13,813 nucleotides of DNA from Mesotoga sp. (GTDB lineage Bacteria; Thermotogota; Thermotogae; Petrotogales; Kosmotogaceae), in contig WOZY01000167.1 of NCBI GenBank assembly GCA_011620045.1, positions 1 through 13,813 of the forward strand, given 5' to 3'. The translations under genes were made by a program, and so were the position numbers. Positions 1-6,224 of the stretch are shown piece by piece. Under the pieces are notes generated by a model. That model did no database searches, was not told the DNA's origin, and saw only the letters and a list, made by a program, of their open reading frames with translations. Each line of letters starts with the position of its first letter. Position 1 is the first letter of the stretch.

Positions 1-1
1 A

Positions 2-1480
2 GAAAAGGAAATTGCTGGATTTCAGCTGGATACTGAACCCGTGGACTCCGATTATCAAGTACTCATCGACTTGCTTGAGCAGAATCCTGAAGTCAGGACT
101 CAGGTAATTGAAAAGATCGAGATGGGAGCACAGCTTCTTTCGATGAAGCAATTCACTCCCATAGGTCTAATCGAAAGCGATATCGCAGACGAAGTAAGGA
201 AGATAGTTCCAATTCAGGCAAATATAATGGGTGGAATAAGGAACGAACTCTCTGCCAATCTGGTTTTGAGTGTGGAAAAGAGCATCGATCTCTGGTGGCT
301 AAGGGTAATTGTGTATGCTTTGTTAGTAATACTGGCATTCACAGTTCTTCCTTCCATCAAGAAGTATCTGGTTGGCTTAATAATAATTCTTGAAACGCTT
401 TATATACTTTTCACAGGCAACATCACTGCCGGAATCTTTGACCTCTCCCTTCACTCAATAGTCGCGCTTCCAGCATTTACCTTTATATTCATACTAACTG
501 TTTCCTCTCTGCTGAGCAAAAGGAAAAGAAGCAGGATTCTTATTCTGAAGTTGCTCCTCCTTGTCTTGATCTCGATACTTCCGTTCCTCAATCTTCTTAA
601 CGAGCAGCCAGAGATAGCTATGGACAGCTTCGAGGGATTTTATGATTCTGTCTATTATACGACTCTGAAGAACGATGTGTTTCTGGCTCCAGAATCAATG
701 ATTAGGCTGCAGACAAGAGACCTGAACTCTCTTGTTTCAAGTGAGCTGAACACTCTCAAAAGAATTCTGAGAGTGGTAATTCCAAACAAGATGAATTCGT
801 TCTCCACAGCTGCCGAAATGAGTTTTAGTGTCGATAGCAATGGAAGACTTAGAGTTGCGGCTCCTGGCTTCAGCGAGTATTTCTCTATAGAGAATCAAGC
901 CACCTATATCTCCGAGCTCCAGGGTCTCACAAAGGACATTGATAGCTTCATAAGGGATAGCAACAGGAATAGCAGGAACTATGCAACCTCGGTATCAACT
1001 CTGATCGCCACATCAGAAAAGATCGTCACTTACGCTGGACAGAAGATGAGGGAGGATTTCACCAATTCACTCGAAACGGAGCTTGGATCTAAACCCGAAC
1101 TGGCAACTGCTCTTAATGACTATCACGAAGAGATTGACCCCCTTCTAGAATACAATCCCTCTCCGGTACCTGTTAAAGTCTATAGAGTTCGTGAATTTGC
1201 GGCACTCATAGTCGCTCTCCTGTTGCTTGCAATAACTATATTCGTTGTTAGGAGACCAATAATCTCCTTAATTAACCTGGCAGTAATCGTCGTCTATTTC
1301 TTCTTGGTTTTGCCAGGAATCAGCAGCTTGAATCTCTTTGTTCAAGGCGGATCTCCAGTGCTAAGAGTGACCATTAACCCCTCAATAAACGTTTTGTTTT
1401 TGATTGTTTTTGCGGGTATAATTGTTTTATCAGTTCTATGGATCTTACTATCTCATAAGAAAGGGAGTGTTGGTGAATGA
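2..1480 (+). CDS. Unrecognised multi-pass membrane protein, 5' end cut by window edge
   Basis: I do not recognise a family. The frame is open from base 2 to the TGA at 1478-1480. The first possible start inside the window, GTG at 41, has no Shine-Dalgarno, so the real start is probably upstream of the window. Counting from that GTG (479 residues), hydrophobic segments lie near 85-105, 109-125, 137-158, 166-186, 386-403, 407-426 and 449-470. Basic stretches (KK 107-108, KRKRSR near 160-165, RR 404-405, HKK 472-474) mark the cytoplasmic side. By the positive-inside rule, about 200 residues between the fourth and fifth segments and the whole N-terminal part before the first lie outside the membrane. 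That would need a signal or anchor in the missing N-terminus. The stop overlaps the start of the binding-protein gene (ATGA), so the two are translationally coupled. An accessory role in the importer is inferred from context only. Confidence 0.8.
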   Translation, partial: EKEIAGFQLDTEPVDSDYQVLIDLLEQNPEVRTQVIEKIEMGAQLLSMKQFTPIGLIESDIADEVRKIVPIQANIMGGIRNELSANLVLSVEKSIDLWWLRVIVYALLVILAFTVLPSIKKYLVGLIIILETLYILFTGNITAGIFDLSLHSIVALPAFTFIFILTVSSLLSKRKRSRILILKLLLLVLISILPFLNLLNEQPEIAMDSFEGFYDSVYYTTLKNDVFLAPESMIRLQTRDLNSLVSSELNTLKRILRVVIPNKMNSFSTAAEMSFSVDSNGRLRVAAPGFSEYFSIENQATYISELQGLTKDIDSFIRDSNRNSRNYATSVSTLIATSEKIVTYAGQKMREDFTNSLETELGSKPELATALNDYHEEIDPLLEYNPSPVPVKVYRVREFAALIVALLLLAITIFVVRRPIISLINLAVIVVYFFLVLPGISSLNLFVQGGSPVLRVTINPSINVLFLIVFAGIIVLSVLWILLSHKKGSVGE

Positions 1481-2499
1481 AACTAAGATTATTGCTGGTG
1501 TTCTCACTGATTCTCATGATTGCCCTCCCAGTAATGGCAATGAAGGTAATCATGGTTACTGACGTCGGCGGACTTGGCGACAAGTCTTTTAACGACGGAA
1601 CATGGGAAGGAATTGTCAAGGCTTCTGATTTCCTTGGATTGGAAAGGGAAGTAGTCCAGTCCAAAGAGCAGGCCGACTACATACCGAATCTATCCAATGC
1701 TGCAAAGGAAGCAGACATCATTTTCGGAGTCGGTTTCATGATGGCCGATGCGCTTTACAAGGTTGCTCCTCAGTTTCCAGACACCTACTTCGTCGGTATC
1801 GACATCGATCCGATCGAGAATATGCCAAACAACGTGGCAACGTATCTGTTCAAAGAACAAGAAGGAGCTTTCCTAGTAGGCTATGTAGTAGCCGCTATGA
1901 CTAAAACAAACATGGTAGGGTTCGTTGGAGGTCTCCCAATTCCTCCAGTCGAAAGATTCCGCTACGGCTATGAGGCCGGAATCAGAGTTTACGAAGAGCT
2001 TCACGGAAAGACCATAAGCATGCTTCAGGGATACACTATGGACTTCAATGATCCAAAGAAGGGTAAGGATCTTGCTCTCGCCCAGTTCGCAGAAGGTGCT
2101 GACATCGTCTTCCACGCGGCAGGCGCGTGTGGAAACGGAGTAATTGAAGCCGCTGCTGAAAAGGGCGAAGGCTTCTTTGCAGTAGGAGTTGACGTTGATC
2201 AGGACTATATGGCTCCTGGAAGAGTTCTTACCAGCTCAGTAAAGAGAGTCGACATGGCATCATATCAAGCCGTGATGAGCATTGCCCTCGGTACTTTCGA
2301 ATCCGGCACGAAGATACTCGGAATCAAGGACGAAGGTGTTGGAATTAGCCCTATGACTTATACTAAGGATGTTGTGGGACCAGTTATCCTTTCCGAAGTT
2401 GAATTCCTAAGAGGTCTTCTTAAGGCTGGAGCAGTTATTGTTCCAGATACACAGGAAAAGCTGGATGCATTCGTTGTCCCAGAAATAACCCTTCCGTAA
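1477..2499 (+). CDS. BMP/PnrA-family ABC transporter substrate-binding protein
   Basis: Extracytoplasmic binding protein of the Bmp family (Med/PnrA/TmpC type), which captures a solute, usually a purine or other nucleoside, for the ABC importer encoded just downstream. The 340 residues are near family length. Family signatures are visible: TDVGGLGDKSFN (28-39), GYEAG with preceding GG (151-168), and VGVDVDQ...GRVLTSSVKRVD (237-259). Residues 1-21 form a signal peptide (KLR, hydrophobic core, VMA before Met22). Unlike many relatives there is no lipobox cysteine, so a freely soluble periplasmic protein is inferred rather than a lipoprotein. ATG 1477 overlaps the previous stop as ATGA, with AAGGGAG at 1461-1467 as ribosome site. 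The exact ligand cannot be read from the sequence; nucleoside is the family default. Confidence 0.93.
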   Translation: MKLRLLLVFSLILMIALPVMAMKVIMVTDVGGLGDKSFNDGTWEGIVKASDFLGLEREVVQSKEQADYIPNLSNAAKEADIIFGVGFMMADALYKVAPQFPDTYFVGIDIDPIENMPNNVATYLFKEQEGAFLVGYVVAAMTKTNMVGFVGGLPIPPVERFRYGYEAGIRVYEELHGKTISMLQGYTMDFNDPKKGKDLALAQFAEGADIVFHAAGACGNGVIEAAAEKGEGFFAVGVDVDQDYMAPGRVLTSSVKRVDMASYQAVMSIALGTFESGTKILGIKDEGVGISPMTYTKDVVGPVILSEVEFLRGLLKAGAVIVPDTQEKLDAFVVPEITLP

Positions 2500-2505
2500 T
2501 GGAAG
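2491..2505 (+). repeat. Small inverted repeat around the binding-protein stop codon
   Basis: CTTCC (2491-2495) and GGAAG (2501-2505) can pair over a five-base loop that contains the TAA stop of the binding-protein gene. It is the first of four inverted repeats that follow one another across the binding protein-ATPase junction. On its own it is weak and could be chance. Confidence 0.3.
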
Positions 2506-2509
2506 CTCT

Positions 2510-2525
2510 TCACACAATCGTGTGA
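2510..2525 (+). repeat. 6-bp hairpin in the binding protein-ATPase gap
   Basis: TCACAC (2510-2515), loop AATC, GTGTGA (2520-2525) form a perfect six-base-pair stem. It lies four bases before the much stronger 14-bp hairpin. It could be an RNA structure or a small DNA dyad; the sequence does not decide. Confidence 0.5.
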
Positions 2526-2529
2526 TATC

Positions 2530-2561
2530 AAAGATCGGGAGAGCAAACTCTCCCGATCTTT
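2530..2561 (+). promoter_or_regulatory. Perfect 14-bp intercistronic hairpin, attenuator or mRNA-stability element
   Basis: AAAGATCGGGAGAG (2530-2543), loop CAAA, CTCTCCCGATCTTT (2548-2561) pair without a mismatch. The only U-rich stretch is the UUU at the end of the stem, followed by CGTATC, so this is not a classic strong Rho-independent terminator. Its place directly after the binding-protein gene and before the ATPase gene fits the known pattern in ABC importer operons. There, such hairpins block 3' exonucleases or partly terminate transcription, so that binding protein is made in excess over membrane components. The structure is seen directly; the role is inferred. Confidence 0.8.
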
Positions 2562-2575
2562 CGTATCATGTACGA
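2561..2575 (+). repeat. 5-bp inverted repeat just before the ATPase ribosome site
   Basis: TCGTA (2561-2565), loop TCATG, TACGA (2571-2575). It sits immediately upstream of the GGAGGTGAG ribosome site, and its loop contains the rejected ATG at 2568. If the preceding 14-bp hairpin forms, base 2561 is shared between the two. A chance origin is possible. Confidence 0.25.
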
Positions 2576-2576
2576 T

Positions 2577-2585
2577 GGAGGTGAG
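2577..2585 (+). promoter_or_regulatory. Strong ribosome-binding site that fixes the ATPase start at GTG 2589
   Basis: GGAGGTGAG is a near-perfect Shine-Dalgarno sequence, seven bases (counted from GGAGG) before GTG 2589. It lies downstream of ATG 2568, which has no ribosome site of its own, so the ATG is unlikely to be the start. Confidence 0.8.
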
Positions 2586-2588
2586 CGT

Positions 2589-4181
2589 GTGAAAGAAAAC
2601 AACGTTGAAAACCTCGATCTCTCCGGCATTGCAATTGCAATGAAGGGAATAGTTAAGACATTCCCTTCCGTTGTCGCTAATGATCATGTTGATTTCCAAG
2701 TCAGACAGGGTGAAATACATGCACTTGTTGGCGAGAATGGTGCAGGAAAATCGACTCTTATGAATCAGTTGTATGGACTGTATACTCCTGACGAAGGACA
2801 GATTTTTATAAATGGCAAGAGGACTGTAATCAATGAGCCAAAAGATGCTATCGATATGGGCATTGGTATGGTTCATCAGCATTTCATGCTTGTGGACAAT
2901 CAGACTGTAGCTGAAAACGTAGTCCTCGGTTCGGAACCGAAGCGCGGTCCTATGAAACTCTTCATGGACACCGGAAAATCACGGAAAATCGTCATGGAAT
3001 TGTCAAAAAAGTTTGGATTGGCTGTTGACGTAGATTCGTATATCGAAGATATTCCAGTTGGAATGCAGCAGAGAGTTGAAATTCTGAAAATCCTCTACAG
3101 AGGCGCTGAGATTCTGATTTTCGATGAACCGACAGCCGTTCTCACTCCCCAGGAAACTGAAGAGCTTTTCAAGATCCTCCGCGTACTTAAAGAAAATGGT
3201 AAGACTATTATCTTCATTACTCACAAACTGAACGAAGTAATGGCAATAACCGACAGAGTAACGGTGATGAGACTTGGTAAAGTTACTGGTCAAGTGAATA
3301 CGAAAGATACCAACCCAAGACAGCTCGCCACCATGATGGTCGGAAGGGAAGTCCTTCTACGAGTGAAAAAGGAAGAGAAGCAGGCCGGCGAGACTGTACT
3401 TGAGGTAAAGGACCTCCATGTCAAAGACAACAGAAATCTATTTACTGTTAACGGGGTCTCTTTTTCGGTTCGTCAAGGCGAAATCGTAGGAATCGCCGGT
3501 GTTGCAGGCAACGGTCAAACAGAGCTAGTTGAGGCAATAACAGGTTTGCGGAAGGTTGAAAAAGGCAATGTCTTCCTCAACGGCAAGGATCTTACCAATC
3601 AAACGGCACTTGAGATTAGGGAGACAGGTTTGACTCATATCCCGGAGAACAGACTTAAACGAGGCATGATAACTCAGTACCCCGTATTCTACAACCTTAT
3701 TCTTGGCAAACAAGACGAAGAACCATTTTCTCACGAGGGGTTTATCAACCAGAAAGCCGTGAAGGAGTTTGCCAGGGAAGTTGTGGATACCTTTGATGTC
3801 AGGCCAAAGAATATCAACATGCTTGCCGGAAACCTCTCAGGCGGAAATCAGCAAAAAGTAGTAGTAGGGCGCGAACTGAGTGTCGTTCCTATAGAACCGA
3901 AGGTTGTGGTAGTCTCTCAGCCGACTAGAGGACTGGATATAGGAGCCATCGAGTTCATACACACAACTCTGATCTCAATGCGTGACAAGGGTATTGCAAT
4001 GCTCCTGATTTCAATGGAACTGGACGAAATCTTTTCCCTTTCCGACAGAATACTTGTCTTCTATGAGGGCGAAATAATGGGGGAAGTAACTCCAGATGAA
4101 GTCGATCGAGAAGAAATCGGACTGATGATGGCCGGTCACAAAAAGGCCGAAGTCGTCAGGGAACGGAGTGATGAAGGATGA
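2589..4181 (+). CDS. Double-domain ABC transporter ATPase (BMP/nucleoside importer)
   Basis: Cytoplasmic ATPase that powers the importer, with two nucleotide-binding domains in one chain as in NupO/YufO- and RbsA-type proteins. Numbered from GTG 2589 (530 residues), the first domain has Walker A GENGAGKST (48-56), a Q-loop HQHF (96-99), Walker B ILIFDEPTA (175-183) and switch His212. Its signature is atypical (IPVGMQQR, about 155-162). The second domain has a good signature LSGGNQQ (416-422), but its Walker A is GVAGNGQ without the lysine, its Walker B region reads SQPTRGLD, and the switch histidine is replaced by serine. So one composite ATP site looks complete and the other degenerate, a known trait of this family. 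GTG 2589 was chosen over ATG 2568 because of the strong ribosome site at 2577-2585. The stop overlaps the next start. Confidence 0.95.
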   Translation: MKENNVENLDLSGIAIAMKGIVKTFPSVVANDHVDFQVRQGEIHALVGENGAGKSTLMNQLYGLYTPDEGQIFINGKRTVINEPKDAIDMGIGMVHQHFMLVDNQTVAENVVLGSEPKRGPMKLFMDTGKSRKIVMELSKKFGLAVDVDSYIEDIPVGMQQRVEILKILYRGAEILIFDEPTAVLTPQETEELFKILRVLKENGKTIIFITHKLNEVMAITDRVTVMRLGKVTGQVNTKDTNPRQLATMMVGREVLLRVKKEEKQAGETVLEVKDLHVKDNRNLFTVNGVSFSVRQGEIVGIAGVAGNGQTELVEAITGLRKVEKGNVFLNGKDLTNQTALEIRETGLTHIPENRLKRGMITQYPVFYNLILGKQDEEPFSHEGFINQKAVKEFAREVVDTFDVRPKNINMLAGNLSGGNQQKVVVGRELSVVPIEPKVVVVSQPTRGLDIGAIEFIHTTLISMRDKGIAMLLISMELDEIFSLSDRILVFYEGEIMGEVTPDEVDREEIGLMMAGHKKAEVVRERSDEG

Positions 4182-5233
4182 ATACAAGCAAAATCTACGC
4201 ACTATTAGTACCTGTTGTCTCCGTTATTATAGCTCTCCTGATCGCCTCCATTATTATCATAATGATCGGAAAAAATCCGATAACGGCCTATTCCATAATG
4301 CTTGACGGTGCATTCGGCAGTCAGGAAGCAGTCGCGGATACAATTATGAAGATGACACCTCTAATTCTAACCGGTCTTGCGGTCGGGTTCGGTTTCAGAG
4401 CCGGGGTTTTCAACATAGGCGCAGAGGGCCAAATGACAATGGGAGCACTCATTGGCGCCATCGTAGCTATGAATATTGGCGGAATGCCCTCGGTAATCGC
4501 TATTCCTCTTACGATACTTGTTGGAATGCTTGCCGGTGCCTTTTGGGCGTCCATAGCCGGCTTTCTTAAGGCATTCACGGGCGCACACGAAGTTATCTCT
4601 ACGATAATGCTCAACTGGATTGCTGCAAACATTGCCTCTTTTATGGTAACTGGACCTCTTGCGGTCGGCTCGGGTACTCCTAAGAGCCCTGAAATCGCAG
4701 AAGCAGCTAAGCTTCCAGTGATACTGAAGGTTCAAGCTACAGAACTCAGTATTGGGATTTTTATTGCCATCGTCGTGGCAATAATCATGTACATCTTGAT
4801 AGAGAAAACTACAACTGGATACAAGCTAAAGGCCGTTGGGTTCAATCCTCATGCAGCAGAGTACGGTGGTATTAGCATAAGAAGGAGTATAATTCTAACC
4901 ATGGCGATCAGTGGTGCTCTTGCCGGAATGGCAGGAATTGTTGATCTTATTGGGGTCCCGCCTCACAGATTTGTCGGCGAACTGACCGGTGGAAGGGGAT
5001 TCGATGGGATCACAATAGCTCTGATCGGCAGAAACCATCCTATCGGCATAGTTTTCGCTGCTCTACTTATCGCTGCCCTTAGAACTGGATCAAATGCGAT
5101 GCAAATTAGAGCCCAGATACCAAACGACATTGTTTCAATAATCCAGGGGATAGTAATCTTTCTTGTTGCAGCTGAAAGGATCGTATCTACACTCTTATCC
5201 TGGAGGCGGAAGAAAGGAGTGACTGCAATATGA
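4178..5233 (+). CDS. ABC transporter permease 1 (BPD_transp_2 family, NupP/YufP-like)
   Basis: First of two integral membrane subunits forming the channel of the importer. The 351 residues are mostly hydrophobic. Segment 1 spans about 8-30, with further segments near 60-78, 83-99, 104-130, 140-157, 190-208, 236-258 and 275-300, and a final one near 317-333. Family landmarks are GVFNIGAEGQMTMGA (76-90), EVISTIMLNWIA (138-149), the cytoplasmic coupling stretch GYKLKAVGFNPHAAEYGGI (214-232), and GRGFDGITIALIG (272-284). ATG 4178 overlaps the ATPase stop (ATGA), with GGAG at 4165-4168. The stop overlaps the second permease in the same way, which should help keep the two subunits in equal amounts. 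Confidence 0.94.
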   Translation: MNTSKIYALLVPVVSVIIALLIASIIIIMIGKNPITAYSIMLDGAFGSQEAVADTIMKMTPLILTGLAVGFGFRAGVFNIGAEGQMTMGALIGAIVAMNIGGMPSVIAIPLTILVGMLAGAFWASIAGFLKAFTGAHEVISTIMLNWIAANIASFMVTGPLAVGSGTPKSPEIAEAAKLPVILKVQATELSIGIFIAIVVAIIMYILIEKTTTGYKLKAVGFNPHAAEYGGISIRRSIILTMAISGALAGMAGIVDLIGVPPHRFVGELTGGRGFDGITIALIGRNHPIGIVFAALLIAALRTGSNAMQIRAQIPNDIVSIIQGIVIFLVAAERIVSTLLSWRRKKGVTAI

Positions 5234-6189
5234 GCTGGATCGAAGCGATCTTTGCAATACTTGTCAACCCTTTGTTCTACAAATTGACTCTGCTTTCCGC
5301 AACTCCTTTGATTTTCGCCTCTCTCGGAGGTACATACAGCGAAATCACCGGAGTAACGAATATTGCTCTTGAAGGTATTATGCTCATGGGGGCGTTTACC
5401 TCTATTGTTTTCACCCTTCTTTCAGGCAATGCGTGGATTGGAGTTCTGATGGCAGTGATTATTGGAACAGGGTTCACCTGGTTCCACGCATGGGCTAGCA
5501 TAAGGTGGTCTGCAAACCAAATTGTCAGTGCAACTGCCCTTGTAATAATTGCCCAAGGGACAACTTCCTTTTTGATGATTCCAATATTCGGAAATGAAGG
5601 CCAGACTGATTTTATTGGTAGAGTTGCGTATCTGGAAGCCGGTTGGCTGAAGGAAATTCCTTTCATTGGGGATATTTTCGGTTCTATGAGTCCTTTTACC
5701 TATCTTGCAATCATCTCCGTAGCGGCGAGCTGGTTCCTGATGTACAAGACACCTCTGGGACTTAGAATGAGAGCCGTTGGAGAAAACCCAGAGGCCGCTG
5801 ATACGCTTGGAATAAACGTATTCAAGATAAGGTATTTCGGGGTTCTTATGAGCGGTGTCTTTGCCAGTCTTGCAGGAGCTTTTCTTTCTGTCGGAGAGCT
5901 CGGAAGGTTTGTTGAGAATATGATTCATGGAAGAGGGTTTATTGCTCTTGCGGCGATGATTCTGGGCAATTGGAATCCAGTGGGCGCGATGTGGGCCGCA
6001 ATTTTGTTCGGAGCAGCAGAAGCGATGAATCTTCAGCTACAAAGCAGTTCGATTGTCTCGGTATCTGCAAGTGTCAAACCACTTTTCAACATGCTTCCTT
6101 TTGTTGTTACACTTATAGTGGTGGGCGGCTTTATTGGGAAGACAAGATCCCCGGCAGCTTCGGGAACGCCTTACGAAAAGGAATCATGA
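5230..6189 (+). CDS. ABC transporter permease 2 (BPD_transp_2 family, NupQ/YufQ-like)
   Basis: Second channel subunit, expected to pair with the permease encoded just upstream. It has 319 residues. Family landmarks are TNIALEGIMLMGAF (43-56), matching the NIGAEGQ region of its partner, the coupling stretch GLRMRAVGENPEAADTLGI (177-195), and GRGFIALAAMILGNWNP (234-250). Like its homologues it is shorter than permease 1, because it lacks most of the long N-terminal anchor segment. ATG 5230 forms an ATGA overlap with the previous stop, preceded by AAGGAG at 5214-5219. The last residues (about 304-319) are polar and probably cytoplasmic. It is the last gene of the plus-strand operon; the hairpin at 6191-6220 follows directly. 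Confidence 0.94.
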   Translation: MSWIEAIFAILVNPLFYKLTLLSATPLIFASLGGTYSEITGVTNIALEGIMLMGAFTSIVFTLLSGNAWIGVLMAVIIGTGFTWFHAWASIRWSANQIVSATALVIIAQGTTSFLMIPIFGNEGQTDFIGRVAYLEAGWLKEIPFIGDIFGSMSPFTYLAIISVAASWFLMYKTPLGLRMRAVGENPEAADTLGINVFKIRYFGVLMSGVFASLAGAFLSVGELGRFVENMIHGRGFIALAAMILGNWNPVGAMWAAILFGAAEAMNLQLQSSSIVSVSASVKPLFNMLPFVVTLIVVGGFIGKTRSPAASGTPYEKES

Positions 6190-6190
6190 T

Positions 6191-6220
6191 AAAAAGGGAG
6201 AGGCCCTTCGCGGCCTCCCC
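6191..6220 (-). terminator. Rho-independent terminator between convergent operons
   Basis: Read on the minus strand, four bases after the gltX stop, GGG-GAGGCC pairs with GGCCTC-CCC (one bulged T) around the loop GCGAAG and is followed directly by TTTTT (6195-6191). This is a typical intrinsic terminator for the minus-strand operon. On the plus strand the same hairpin follows the permease stop but is trailed only by TCTCCT, so termination in that direction should be weaker. An alternative plus-strand pairing (GGAGAGG 6197-6203 with CCTCTCC 6219-6225) is also possible. Confidence 0.8.
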
Positions 6221-6224
6221 TCTC

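Noticed and set aside
2530..2561. The 14-bp hairpin as a full Rho-independent terminator that splits the operon.
   Set aside because: No T-tract follows (CGTATC), and the next gene has its ribosome site only 16 bases later with no promoter visible between, so partial termination or RNA stabilisation fits better.
2972..2990. Tandem 10-base repeat (CGGAAAATC twice) in the ATPase gene.
   Set aside because: It encodes an ordinary stretch (TGKSRKIV) at the expected place in the family, with no sign of insertion, so it is probably coincidence.
4321..4735. Long minus-strand reading frames opposite permease 1, and similar ones opposite permease 2 and the CBS protein gene.
   Set aside because: They mirror strongly supported genes, lack ribosome sites and family motifs, and are expected shadows of codon bias.
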